Source: Fodinibacter sp963730365 (GTDB taxonomy: Bacteria; Actinomycetota; Actinomycetes; Actinomycetales; Dermatophilaceae). Taken from it: a DNA stretch of 64,000 nucleotides. Location of the stretch: the NCBI GenBank assembly GCA_963730365.1, contig CAVSRM010000009.1, positions 1 through 64,000 on the forward strand, in the 5' to 3' direction. Within the stretch, counting starts at the first letter, position 1. Each line of letters opens with the position of its first letter. Below, piece by piece: positions 1-8,023 of this stretch. Under the pieces are notes generated by a model, which saw only the letters and a list, made by a program, of their open reading frames with translations, did no database searches and had not been told where the DNA came from. Both the position numbers and the translations under genes were made by a program.

Positions 1-67
1 GCGGAATGCAGCAGGTCTGCGACCCTACGGGCCGCGGTCCCGGGCATGTCAGTGTGATCATGAGCGT

Positions 68-466
68 GTGGTGCATGTGACGCGCTTGGTGACGTCCGTA
101 GAGGTCGACGACGCGATCGCTGACCCTCGACGGCTGTCCGTGTCAGCGAGGCACGAGGCCGTCCTCTCGAACGGCGACCGAGTGCTCCTTCTCGAGGATC
201 GGGGCTGGAGTGTCTCTGGCCCTCCAGACATCTGGTCCTCGACGTCGGCGGAGGAGATCGAGGACACAGCACGGGTGGTCGTCGGGCCCGATGAGGCATT
301 CGACGGGTACTCGCAGGAGGACATGGCGGCGAGCCACTGGGCCTTCCTCGCGGCTGTCCTTCGACGTCAGAGCGCCGACGTCGAAGGGTCGGCGCTGAGG
401 GAGCTACCGCACGACGTGGTGCTGGGGGAACGGCTACTTGCCCGCCTGAGCGCGAGCGCACGGTGA
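68..466 (+). CDS. hypothetical protein, 132 aa
   Basis: An open frame of 132 residues starting at GTG 68. I do not recognise the family. It is an acidic soluble protein with no signal peptide and no membrane segment, and its C-terminal part looks helical. No clear ribosome binding site precedes the start, so the exact N terminus is uncertain. It lies in the presumed mobile-element end with other small orphan genes. Function unknown. Confidence 0.5.
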   Translation: MVHVTRLVTSVEVDDAIADPRRLSVSARHEAVLSNGDRVLLLEDRGWSVSGPPDIWSSTSAEEIEDTARVVVGPDEAFDGYSQEDMAASHWAFLAAVLRRQSADVEGSALRELPHDVVLGERLLARLSASAR

Positions 467-508
467 CTTCGTAGGGCGATTCGCGGCGGTGTGGGGCGCC
501 TGCCCGTC

Positions 509-745
509 ATGATGGAGCGCGGGAATGAGGTGCCTACGGGAGGACTCGCAGCTGTGGCCCACGACAGGCAAGGTCCGTCGCTGAACTTGCGCGTTTGGCT
601 CTTCCTTGCGTTGGGAGTCATCACGGGCGGGGGTCTCGTGTTCGAGTTCGTGAGGACGGGCGAATACGCCAAAGCGACCTTGGCCGGTCTTCTCTGTGGC
701 GGCTGCCTAGCAGGAATCGCCTGGGCGCTCGACAGCCGCGCCTGA
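509..745 (+). CDS. small two-helix membrane protein
   Basis: A short protein of about 78 residues with two hydrophobic segments: one around VWLFLALGVITGGGLVF, and a Gly/Ala-rich one near the C terminus (LAGLLCGGCLAGIAWAL). It is probably an inner-membrane protein with both termini on the same side. An upstream in-frame GTG at 491 is an alternative start, and neither start has a strong ribosome binding site. Family and function are unknown. Confidence 0.45.
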   Translation: MMERGNEVPTGGLAAVAHDRQGPSLNLRVWLFLALGVITGGGLVFEFVRTGEYAKATLAGLLCGGCLAGIAWALDSRA

Positions 746-855
746 AGCTGCGGAGCCCACCAGCCAAGGGCGACATCGAGCAATTGACGTCATCTTCATC
801 TGGCGAAGTCATGCGGTCATCTGGCGGCGTTGTGACGCACAGCGATCGTGAATCG

Positions 856-1083
856 CTAGTCGCTGTACCGAGGTCTGTCGCGGAGTTCCTTCCGACGCTG
901 GACGCGACTTGGGCGATTCCAGACGTAGTAGTCCATGAGCGCCGAGGCGAGCACACCGACCGGGACCCAGACCGAGAAGAACCTGGTGCGCTGCGTCCCA
1001 TCAATGAAGAGGAGTCCAACGATCACCAAGCAGCCGAGCAAGAACAGATTCGATGTGATCGTCTTCCGCAGCCGTGTGCTCAC
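856..1083 (-). CDS. small two-helix membrane protein
   Basis: A 75-residue protein read from GTG 1083. It has two predicted membrane helices (NLFLLGCLVIVGLLFIDG and FFSVWVPVGVLASALMDYYV) and a strongly basic C-terminal tail containing RVQRRKELRDRPR. That arrangement suggests a cytoplasmic tail that could bind nucleic acid or phospholipid. No family is recognised. It converges with the small membrane protein gene that ends at 745. Confidence 0.5.
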   Translation of the reverse strand: MSTRLRKTITSNLFLLGCLVIVGLLFIDGTQRTRFFSVWVPVGVLASALMDYYVWNRPSRVQRRKELRDRPRYSD

Positions 1084-1297
1084 TCTCGAATGCTATCCAC
1101 TGCCGCACTCGCTCGGCCCGGCGCTACGCCTGCGACCCCATACGGGAGAGCCGACCAGACGAACGCCACGGCGCGTGGCCAAGTGCCGAGTATGAAGGAC
1201 GGTCGACAGGCGGCGATGTGACGCACCTCGATGTTCGCGCTCATGCGCTGGAGTGAACGAGTGCCAACACCTCGCCGATGGACCGTCCCCTTCATAG

Positions 1298-1395
1298 GTC
1301 ACCGTCCTCATCCGGTTCGCCGACTTCGACGGCGCCGCCGACTACCACTGCCACGTGCTCGACCCGAGGACCAAGGGATGATGGGGCTCGCCGAC
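1298..1395 (+). pseudogene. multicopper oxidase C-terminal remnant
   Basis: A stop codon lies directly upstream, but from 1298 the frame reads VTVLIRFADFDGAADYHCHV, then LDPRTKG and a stop; GMMG continues in another frame. This matches the C-terminal copper site of multicopper oxidases, which usually reads RF.DF.G...HCH...H...GMM. The HCH motif survives, but the third His position is replaced and a frameshift precedes GMM. Nothing else of the oxidase is present, so this is a decayed tail and not a functional gene. Confidence 0.5.
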
Positions 1396-1463
1396 GCGCG
1401 GTGAACCTCGGCATCCAACCACTCGATGGCTCCACTTTCCCGTCCGCGAAGGAAGCAGATCAG

Positions 1464-1979
1464 ATGAGCCCACCCACAGAATCCGCCGCGGCGCACGAAG
1501 ACAGCCCGGCCTCTGGTGATGTCAGGACCGCGCGGCTACTGGTCGCTGGCCAGTTCGTGCTGATCGGTATCCTCGTGGTGCTCCCCAATGGCGACGACTG
1601 GCCGGTGCCCACCGCTCTCACCGTCGCCTGCGGCGCGGCCACCGTCCTGGGCCTGGCCGTGATGGTCATCGGCGCAACGGGACTCGGCCGAGGTCTGACG
1701 GCCACGCCGTTGCCGAACGCCCACGCACAGCTGCGCACTGGCGGCCTCTACCGGTACGCACGGCACCCCATCTACAGCGGGTTGCTGCTCATGATGGCCT
1801 CAATCACGGTGGCGGCCGGAAGCGTGCTCCGGCTCCTCGCACTCGCAGCGCTGGTCCTGCTCCTGAACGTGAAAGCACGATGGGAGGAAACACGCCTGGC
1901 CCAGCGATTCGAGGGATACGCCGACTACGCCGCCCGCACTCCACGGTTCGTGCCCTTGCGGTTGCGGAGGTCACCGTGA
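1464..1979 (+). CDS. isoprenylcysteine carboxyl methyltransferase-family protein
   Basis: A 171-residue integral membrane protein of the ICMT/PEMT-like methyltransferase family. Several helices are followed by the family signature LRTGGLYRYARHPIYSGLLL and a second conserved block with KARWEE and a Tyr-rich loop (EGYADYAARTPRFVP), which form the SAM and substrate region. I chose ATG 1464 because GGAAG lies 8-10 bases upstream; the open frame runs further back to 1278. Substrates of bacterial members are mostly unknown. It follows a multicopper oxidase remnant and has a clear paralogue at 46496-46972 on the other strand. Confidence 0.75.
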   Translation: MSPPTESAAAHEDSPASGDVRTARLLVAGQFVLIGILVVLPNGDDWPVPTALTVACGAATVLGLAVMVIGATGLGRGLTATPLPNAHAQLRTGGLYRYARHPIYSGLLLMMASITVAAGSVLRLLALAALVLLLNVKARWEETRLAQRFEGYADYAARTPRFVPLRLRRSP

Positions 1980-2066
1980 AAGCAAGTGCGGGCCTAGACC
2001 AACGAACACAAGGTCAGAGAGTGTGGTCACGGAAACAGTGTGCAGTAGGCGTCCCCGGCGGACCGC

Positions 2067-2122
2067 GCATGTGTCAACGACGCCTGAAAACTGATCAGGT
2101 TTCAGGCGTCGTCGACAGCATG
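2067..2122. mobile_element. minimal IS21-type double end with 5-bp target duplication
   Basis: Two 18-bp arms (2072-2089 and 2100-2117) are inverted copies with one mismatch, start with TGTC and end with GACA, and are separated by only 10 bp centred on TGATCA. GCATG occurs immediately outside both ends (2067-2071 and 2118-2122), like a target-site duplication. The arrangement is an insertion sequence reduced to its two termini. The TG...CA ends and 5-bp duplication suit the IS21 family. A palindromic terminator or protein-binding site is the alternative, but it would not explain the flanking direct repeat. Confidence 0.55.
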
Positions 2123-2362
2123 CGCTCTTGCCGCATATCGCAGGGGTGGACAGGCGGCGCAGTGACGCAACCCATCCAGGGCACGCATCCCTCGTGCCCT
2201 TGCAGCCCGGATCACCTCGCACGCCGAGTGGCTCGAAGGCGACTGGTTCACGAAGCGCTGGCACCATGTGCGGCCATGCTCAAAGTGATCACTCAAAGGT
2301 CCGATGAACGACAGCATCCAGCAAACTCGACGGATGCTCCGAGTTCTGGCTAGGGTGAGGTC

Positions 2363-3871
2363 ATGCGCCCGCGCGAGTTATTGCATGTCATGGAGAACAT
2401 CAAGTTGGGCAGCGATGTGGCCGAGCATGAAAGTGACCTCACTGACTTGTTCGTAACTGACAACGAGGCCTACCTAAGCGTCGTTCGCGACGAAGTCGAC
2501 GTGATCGCGGGAGGCAAGGGCGCAGGCAAGAGCGCCATCTATCGGATGATCACCGAGACAGACCTCCATCCTGACCTTCATGTCATCCGGGCGTCGAATC
2601 CAACGGCTGCGCCTGAGTTTCGCGCCCTCTTCCAAGGAGATGACTCTGAGGAACGCTTGCGTTCAATCTGGGCCGTGTACCTGACCAGCATCATCGCGAA
2701 CTATGTTGTGGACAAGCTAGAACACGCCCCGAGCATGGTGGAAACCGCAAAGGAGATTCGCGAAATCTTGGAGCTGATGGGCCTTCGGGATACGGCACCA
2801 CAGAAAGAGTCGTTGCTTAGCCGCATTAGAAGATCGCGCTCAATCGAGGGCCAGGCCACAGGCGGCATCCCTGGCCTTGAGTTGGGCGTGGCTCTCAAGT
2901 TTGAACTGCCGGAAGCGACATCGAGCACACCAGCGTCCGTAATCCTGACATATCCGGACTTTTTCTCTTTGCTCCAGAAGTGTGGAGATCTCCTGCGACA
3001 CCAGGGGCAACGTGTTTGGCTCGCATTCGATAGGCTAGATGAATGCTTCGTCCACGACTCTTCTGTGGAGCGGCGCGCGCTGCGGGCACTACTCCGCACG
3101 CATTTGGATGCTTCCGAGTCTTTGCAACATAGTGATGTCATTCGCCTCAAGATTTTTCTTCGGTCTGACATGTTGATGCGAATGACTGCCGATGGCGCGT
3201 TTACAAATGCGACCCACTTACGTCGCACTGAAATAGTCTGGACCTTTAATTCGATGCGGGACCTGATAACACGGCGGCTTATACACAACGGCCCCTTCAC
3301 GGAGAGATTGTTGAACGGCGTGCCGGTTGCTGGTTGGGATGAAGAAGCTTGGAAGGCGTTTTTGCCTACGCCTACGAAGTCGAGGCGGAAGAGCGGCCCG
3401 CCAGAGACGATGGCTCAGAAACTTGCTCGGGACACGTCAGACGGGAGTAGAACCTTCAATCCAAGGAACCTGATCACCCTCCTGACCATGGCTTTGAATC
3501 GAGCCCGACAAAACCATCGACGTGGGATTCAGATTGGCAAGGCCGACAGGCCGTCCATACCCTTAATTAACGAGAGTGAGGTGGGCAGCGCATTTGGTGA
3601 ACTCTCTCGGCGTCGGTTGCAAGATACCGTTTTGAATGAGTTTCCGGCGGTGCAGCGATACGCTGACCGGCTGAGAGGGGGCAGCGCGCTCTACCGGTCG
3701 GCTGACGAACTCTACGCACGCCTCGGGGTCCAGTCCTTGGATGAGGGTGCAGAGGCTATTGATCAATTGACCTTGAGCGGGCTGTTGGGAGTCAACAACG
3801 GCCAATACGTCGTTCCACGGCTGTACAGGCCTGCACTGAGCGCCAAAATGCCGGGTCCATCTGACATGTAG
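2363..3871 (+). CDS. orphan P-loop ATPase (Sll1717-like)
   Basis: A 502-residue protein with an early Walker A motif (GGKGAGKSA, residues 50-58) and a Walker B-like strand (RVWLAFDRLDECF, about 217-229). This layout fits the Sll1717-type P-loop ATPases related to KAP/STAND NTPases, which often occur alone in mobile islands. The C-terminal half contains a basic region (TKSRRKSG) and a possible winged-helix end. Base composition is visibly lower in GC than the rest of the window, indicating recent acquisition. ATG 2363 has GGTGAGG just upstream; ATG 2390 is an alternative start. A role in phage or plasmid defence is possible but inferred only from family and context. Confidence 0.65.
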   Translation: MRPRELLHVMENIKLGSDVAEHESDLTDLFVTDNEAYLSVVRDEVDVIAGGKGAGKSAIYRMITETDLHPDLHVIRASNPTAAPEFRALFQGDDSEERLRSIWAVYLTSIIANYVVDKLEHAPSMVETAKEIREILELMGLRDTAPQKESLLSRIRRSRSIEGQATGGIPGLELGVALKFELPEATSSTPASVILTYPDFFSLLQKCGDLLRHQGQRVWLAFDRLDECFVHDSSVERRALRALLRTHLDASESLQHSDVIRLKIFLRSDMLMRMTADGAFTNATHLRRTEIVWTFNSMRDLITRRLIHNGPFTERLLNGVPVAGWDEEAWKAFLPTPTKSRRKSGPPETMAQKLARDTSDGSRTFNPRNLITLLTMALNRARQNHRRGIQIGKADRPSIPLINESEVGSAFGELSRRRLQDTVLNEFPAVQRYADRLRGGSALYRSADELYARLGVQSLDEGAEAIDQLTLSGLLGVNNGQYVVPRLYRPALSAKMPGPSDM

Positions 3872-4122
3872 TCGGTGGTGTAGCGACGAACCTGACGTCG
3901 TCCAAGGCGTGACCAGGAAGCGGCCCCGGGCGCACGCCCATTCTGGGCGGTATGCAGCACCCCCGACTTCCGCGGGAGTCACACGCTCACCGGTGCGGCC
4001 GAGCGCCTCGCACCTGCGTCACACCGTCGTGCTTCACCGCGCTGGCGATGGCCATGGTGGGCGACCCAACCACGCGTTCGGAACGGGGGCGGAAGGTCTG
4101 CGCTTGCGGTACTGGGGACGAA

Positions 4123-4569
4123 TCACCAGCACGGGTTGCCGAGGGGACCCTGCCGTCGCGTCATGGCCTCAACCAGGGCCGCGATGGCGGGTGCGAGTGT
4201 GGGCAGGTCGCGGTCGTAGATGCGGCCGGCGTCGATCTTCGCGGCGAGCTCGGTGAGGAGCTGGGCGTACTCCGCCGCGCTCTGCGGAGTGGAGACGACC
4301 GGCACCTCGGTGCGATGGTGCTGGACCACGGTCACCGTCTTCACGGTCTCGACGACGCGGTCCTTGATCTCGACGGCCGAGAGGCCGGAGGCGGCTGCTC
4401 GGCGCTGTTCCCAGGCCCGGTGCCGGCATGTATCGGAGCACCATTTCGGTACGCGTCCGCGTGGGGGGACTGCGACGTCCACGCCGCACCAGCCGCAGCT
4501 GACAACCTGTCCCGGCGCTCGCGGCGAGGTCCGGGAGGTTTCGGCCGGTGTCTTTGGATCCGTGCTCAT
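4123..4569 (-). CDS. zinc-finger protein of mobile elements
   Basis: A 148-residue protein. Residues 25-48 contain a CxxC...CxxxC zinc knuckle (CGWCGVDV then WCSDTCRHRAWEQRR), followed by a helical region and a C-terminal part (YAQLLTELAAKIDAGRIYDR). The zinc-binding type is common among hypothetical proteins of actinobacterial integrative elements and plasmids. The start at 4569 is set by GGAGGAGG about 5 bases upstream; the open frame extends to 4806 without support. It is divergent from the gene at 4864 across a 294-bp spacer. The precise role is unknown; DNA binding is likely. Confidence 0.6.
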   Translation of the reverse strand: MSTDPKTPAETSRTSPRAPGQVVSCGWCGVDVAVPPRGRVPKWCSDTCRHRAWEQRRAAASGLSAVEIKDRVVETVKTVTVVQHHRTEVPVVSTPQSAAEYAQLLTELAAKIDAGRIYDRDLPTLAPAIAALVEAMTRRQGPLGNPCW

Positions 4570-4863
4570 CGTGCCTCCTCCTGCGACCGAACGGGTCCGA
4601 ATTTCAACGTACCAACGATAAAGCTGAACCCTCGGATGCAAGAGGTGTGTGGGACACGGCATCCGTCCGTTTTGAGGGGGAGACGTTGCGTTGGCGGGGA
4701 GGCAGTTGCCGGCGACGGTCGGACGCTGGGGCTGGGTGGTGCGAGCAGCTTGGTTTGGAGCCGAAGCGTCGGAGCGAAAGATTCTTGGGCGAAGGGTGTC
4801 CGCCAAGAGGGGGTCGGCGGGCTTATAGGGGGGACAGCCAGCGTCGACGGAGGGGCAAGGATC

Positions 4864-5187
4864 GTGAAGTCTCCATTGGGCAAGCAGGCCGCGCGGCAGG
4901 CGGCGCGCCGGGAGGCGCTGGAGTCACAGGCGAAGCTGCGCGCTCGCCGAGTCGCGAAGGAGAAGCGTCTGAGCAGGTTGGGGGCGCGGGTCAGCGTCGC
5001 GGTTCGAGAGCGTGACGCGGCCGTCGTGAAGTTCGAGGGACGTGCCGCCGCGGCGTTGATGAAGATGGTCGACGAGGAGGGTGTCACCTGGCGGGAGGCC
5101 GCGGACTGGTGTGGTGACTCGGTCAGCCCCGGCGACGTGATCAGACTGCGCCGTCTGGCGAAAGCGAGCAGGCCACGCTCGACGTGA
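4864..5187 (+). CDS. basic coiled-coil protein, hypothetical
   Basis: A 107-residue protein starting at GTG 4864 after a good GGAGGGG site. The N-terminal 60 residues are Arg/Lys/Ala-rich and probably form a long helix (KQAARQAARREALESQAKLR). The C terminus contains a compact segment with TWREAADWCGD. It resembles small nucleic-acid-binding accessory proteins of integrative elements and is divergent from the zinc-finger gene. No named family is recognised. The far larger open frame starting at 3952 is an artefact of high GC. Confidence 0.5.
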   Translation: MKSPLGKQAARQAARREALESQAKLRARRVAKEKRLSRLGARVSVAVRERDAAVVKFEGRAAAALMKMVDEEGVTWREAADWCGDSVSPGDVIRLRRLAKASRPRST

Positions 5188-5219
5188 GACCCCTTGCCCG
5201 CAGGCACTCGGCCCACCGC

Positions 5220-5348
5220 ACCGATCGCTCAGTTTCTTGGATTCTTGTGGGTCTTCCAGCGCTGCTGCCTCAGGAAACTCACCGATCGGTGCTATTTTGG
5301 GGTTTCCGGTCATGGGAGCGAGTGTTTCGCCCCGGATCTGACCGATCG
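5220..5348. promoter_or_regulatory. three ACCGATCG repeats, candidate HipB operators
   Basis: The octamer ACCGATCG occurs at 5220-5227, 5281-5288 and 5341-5348, spaced 61 and 60 bp. The middle copy is a perfect 12-bp palindrome, CACCGATCGGTG (5280-5291). All three lie in the 183-bp leader of the hipB-hipA pair, and the last is 22 bp before the hipB start. HipB proteins autorepress by binding palindromic repeats upstream of their own operon, so these are good operator candidates. The near-60-bp spacing (almost six helical turns) would suit looping or wrapping. Confidence 0.55.
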
Positions 5349-5370
5349 ATCTGAATGGAAGGGCTCTCGA

Positions 5371-5598
5371 ATGGCGAATGCGTCCACACAAGCGGTGGCT
5401 GATGCCGTACGGCTTCGTCGGCGGGACCTAGGCCTCACCCAGGCCGAGGTTGCCGACCTGGGCGGCGTCTCCGCGAAGTTCCTCATCGAGTTCGAGCGCG
5501 GGAAGCCATCGGTGCGCCTCGACAAGGTCATGGACGTCCTCGACGTGTTGGGTTTGGAACTGCGGGTCGGTATCAGCACGGGGTCAGCACCGACATGA
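5371..5598 (+). CDS. hipB: HipB-type antitoxin (HTH)
   Basis: A 75-residue XRE-family helix-turn-helix protein: RRRDLGLTQAEVADLGGVS forms the HTH, followed by FLIEFERGKPSVRLDKVMDV, typical of HipB and Y4mF antitoxins. ATG 5371 follows GGAAGGG by 7 bases. It overlaps the hipA start by 4 bases, so the two are translationally coupled. Its role is to neutralise HipA and repress the operon. The repeats at 5220-5348 are likely its binding sites. Confidence 0.8.
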   Translation: MANASTQAVADAVRLRRRDLGLTQAEVADLGGVSAKFLIEFERGKPSVRLDKVMDVLDVLGLELRVGISTGSAPT

Positions 5599-6806
5599 CA
5601 GAACGGGACGTTCGAAGCCTCGACGCGGACGTGTACAAGCAGGGCATCCTCGCGGCGACATTGGTACGCACCGCCGGAGGGGTCGAGTTCAGGTACGTCG
5701 AGGAGTACCTCGAGGCAAACCTTCCTGCCGTCGCCACCACCTTGCCCCGTGCGCTGGAACCAGTCATGGTCCGTGGGGGAGCAGTGCCGCCGTACTTCGC
5801 GGGGCTTCTCCCCGAGGGCCGGCGCCTGACCGGGCTGCGTCGTGCGGTCAAGACCTCTGCGGACGACGAGCTCAGTCTGCTGCTGGCTGTCGGCCACGAC
5901 CCGTGGGCGACGTGCAAGTTGTACCCACGGGGGCTGCGCCGCAGGGCGACCAGCCGCTCATCACGGTGGACCGGGACTTCTCCGAGGTTCTGTTCAGCGA
6001 CATCCTCGGCGAGGCAGGCATCGTGGACCCCACGGCGCTGGCGGGGGTGCAGGACAAGGCCTCCGCGCGGATGATGTCGGTGCCTCTCGGCTTCGGGTCG
6101 GGACGATATCGTCCTCAAGATCGACCCGCCGGAGTACCCCCACCTCGTGGCGAACGAGGCGTACTTCATCGCCGTCGCCAACCGAGGTGGCATCCCCACG
6201 GTCAACGCCCGAGTCGTCCACGACAGGACAGGGCGGCCAGGGCTCCTCGTTGCTCGGTTCGACCGCGTCACCCTCCCGGACGGGCGACTGGCATCGCTGC
6301 CGGTAGAAGACGGAACGCAGGTGCTCGGGCTCTACCCGGCCGACAAGTACCGCGTCACCACCGAGGAGCTCCTCACCGGGCTGGCAACGTGGTGCGCCGC
6401 GCGACCGATCGCCATACGCGACATCTTTCGCCAGGTGGCGTACGCCTGGCTGACGGGCAACGGCGATGTCCACGCCAAGAACGTGTCGATCCTGGGATCG
6501 GAAGCGACAGGAGAGTGGCGGGTCGCGCCCGCGTACGACCTGCCTTCCACCCTCCCTTACCGGGACTACACGATGGCCCTGAGCATCGGCGGCCGTCGTG
6601 ACGGTCTGTCCCGGAAGTCGCTCATGGCGTTCGCGCTGCAGATGGGTCTCACGCAACGCGCAGCCGAACGGACACTTCGCGAGCTGCTCGAGGCGACCGA
6701 GTCGGTCATCGACGACATCGAGAACGGCGCCGTCCCCCTACCGGAACAGGTGCTGAGGACATGGGGCAAGGGTCTGCGGAACAGGCGCAAGAGTCTCCTG
6801 ACGTAG
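5595..6806 (+). CDS. hipA: HipA-type serine/threonine kinase toxin, two frameshifts
   Basis: A HipA-fold kinase toxin encoded across three reading segments. The N-terminal subdomain is intact (YFAGLLPEGRRLTGLR). A -1 shift near 5898-5902 moves the frame, after which GDVQVVPTG, the ATP-loop region GVQDKASARMMS and the following residues are readable. A second, compensating shift near 6095-6108 restores the original frame through DDIVLKIDPPEYPHLV to the end. Catalytic features are present: GNGDVHAKN and the Mg-binding APAYDLPS. HipA kinases phosphorylate glutamyl-tRNA synthetase or other targets and cause dormancy. Conservation on both sides of the shifts suggests sequencing error; otherwise the toxin is dead. 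Confidence 0.75.
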
Positions 6807-7096
6807 AAGCCCTCCGACCTGGAGGCTTCGAGTCCCGCGCCATCCCGTGCCGCCTGGTTTGAGGGTCGTGCCATCCGGTTTGAGGGCCTGGACCCGCCTC
6901 CGAGGGCCCTAGGCTTGCTCCGAGGGCCCGAAACTCTCCAATCTTTGGCCGGGCATCGGCGTCCTGCATGAGTGGTCAGAAGTGGTCATAGGTGGACTTA
7001 AGGATGGCACAGGAGCAGTCGGAATCATGCTCTCCACCAATAGAATTGCATCGATCTCTGCAGGTCAGGGGATTGGCCCGCTTTCACCCCTGGTCA

Positions 7097-7138
7097 CTTG
7101 TAAACAGGCGGTTAGGGGTTCGAGTCCCCTCGCCAGCT
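7097..7138 (+). other. 3' half of tRNA-Thr(UGU), candidate attachment site
   Basis: From 7097 the sequence reads as a tRNA from its anticodon loop to the discriminator base: loop CTTGTAA (anticodon TGT), stem strand ACAGG, variable loop, T-arm AGGGG-TTCGAGT-CCCCT (7114-7130) and acceptor strand CGCCAGC (7131-7137). The preceding bases do not pair with ACAGG, so no 5' half exists here. A tRNA 3' half starting at the anticodon loop is the classic crossover segment left by tyrosine integrases. It marks the boundary between the element (left) and chromosome (right). The intact tRNA gene should lie at the other junction, outside the window. Confidence 0.65.
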
Positions 7139-7311
7139 CACCGTGAGTCGTGGTGAAAGACCCGCTGTCCATCCCCGTCAGGGTCCTCACCTGGGGCCGC
7201 GGCGCCCAACGTCATCCGGTCTGGGTGACGCGAGGAGGGTGCACCGGGTGGAACAGTGGTGCACCGACACCCGGACACCCGGGCGCCGGCATGCCACGGA
7301 AGGACGGGCCC

Positions 7312-7737
7312 ATGTCCAAGAAGGTCGACTCGCGCGGTATGCCCACGCGCACCTACGACAGCCACCGGCGCGTCGCGTCGACCTCGTTCGTGGCGGTGCT
7401 CCTCATCGTCGTGGGCTTCTTCCACCTCGTGCAGGGGCTCGGGGCGCTGTTGAGCGACGCCGAATTCACCACCGCGAGGGGGTACTTCCTCGGGTCGGAC
7501 GGCACGAAGTGGGGGTGGGTCCACCTGGCGCTCGGCGTCGCCGCCATCGCCGCCGGCATCGCGCTGCGCCGCCGGGCCGACTGGGCGCGCGGCCTGGCCG
7601 TGATCGTCGCCACGCTGAGCATGTTCGGCAACTTCGTGTGGATCCCGTACAACCCCGTCGCTGCCTGCGTCATGCTCGCGCTCGACTTCTTCGTCATCTG
7701 GGCCGCCTTCGCCGACCTGGACCGCAACGCGCCGTAG
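7312..7737 (+). CDS. four-helix membrane protein (DUF7144-like)
   Basis: A 141-residue integral membrane protein with about four hydrophobic helices, beginning VAVLLIVVGFFHLVQGL and ending LALDFFVIWAAFADLD. The pattern, including a Phe/Gly-rich first helix and a conserved WVHLALG segment, resembles actinobacterial DUF7144 proteins; function unknown. ATG 7312 is preceded by GGAAGGA about 8 bases upstream. It is the first gene to the right of the tRNA fragment and so probably the first chromosomal gene. Confidence 0.65.
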   Translation: MSKKVDSRGMPTRTYDSHRRVASTSFVAVLLIVVGFFHLVQGLGALLSDAEFTTARGYFLGSDGTKWGWVHLALGVAAIAAGIALRRRADWARGLAVIVATLSMFGNFVWIPYNPVAACVMLALDFFVIWAAFADLDRNAP

Positions 7738-7765
7738 CCACGACGGACCTCACCTGATCCGCTGC

Positions 7766-7840
7766 GCCACTGCCACTGCCACTGCCACTGCCACCTGCCA
7801 CCGCCACCGCCACCGCCACCGCCACCGCCACCGCCACCGC
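7766..7840 (+). repeat. hexanucleotide microsatellite
   Basis: About four copies of CACTGC are followed by about seven copies of CACCGC, in the gap between the membrane protein gene and the SDR gene. It is intergenic on the plus strand and gives runs of Gly/Trp/Gln on the minus strand. Such tracts are prone to slippage. Confidence 0.85.
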
Positions 7841-8023
7841 CTACGGGTCGCCGGGAGCAGTTGGGAGCCCTTGGGGTCCGTGGACACCTCGACGGTCTCG
7901 TGCCGAGATGACCGTGTCGGATGTCGACGCGCGCGCGGCCCGCGTTCCTCAACGCGTTGCTAGGGTCGCGTGCATGGACGCAGGGTCGCGGGTGCCCGTA
8001 CCGCGGCTCGGGGCGGGTGCACC

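Noticed and set aside
3952..5187. A 411-codon open frame on the plus strand
   Set aside because: It covers the zinc-finger gene on the other strand and has no start signal until GTG 4864; only its last 107 codons look real.
1..7096. An integrase or excisionase gene for the presumed element
   Set aside because: None of the frames shows tyrosine or serine recombinase motifs; it must lie left of the window if it exists.
7060..7140. A complete tRNA-Thr gene
   Set aside because: No 5' half, D-arm or anticodon-stem partner is present; only the 3' half matches.
7766..7840. Possible CRISPR array from regular repeats
   Set aside because: The unit is a 6-bp microsatellite with no spacers and no cas genes nearby.
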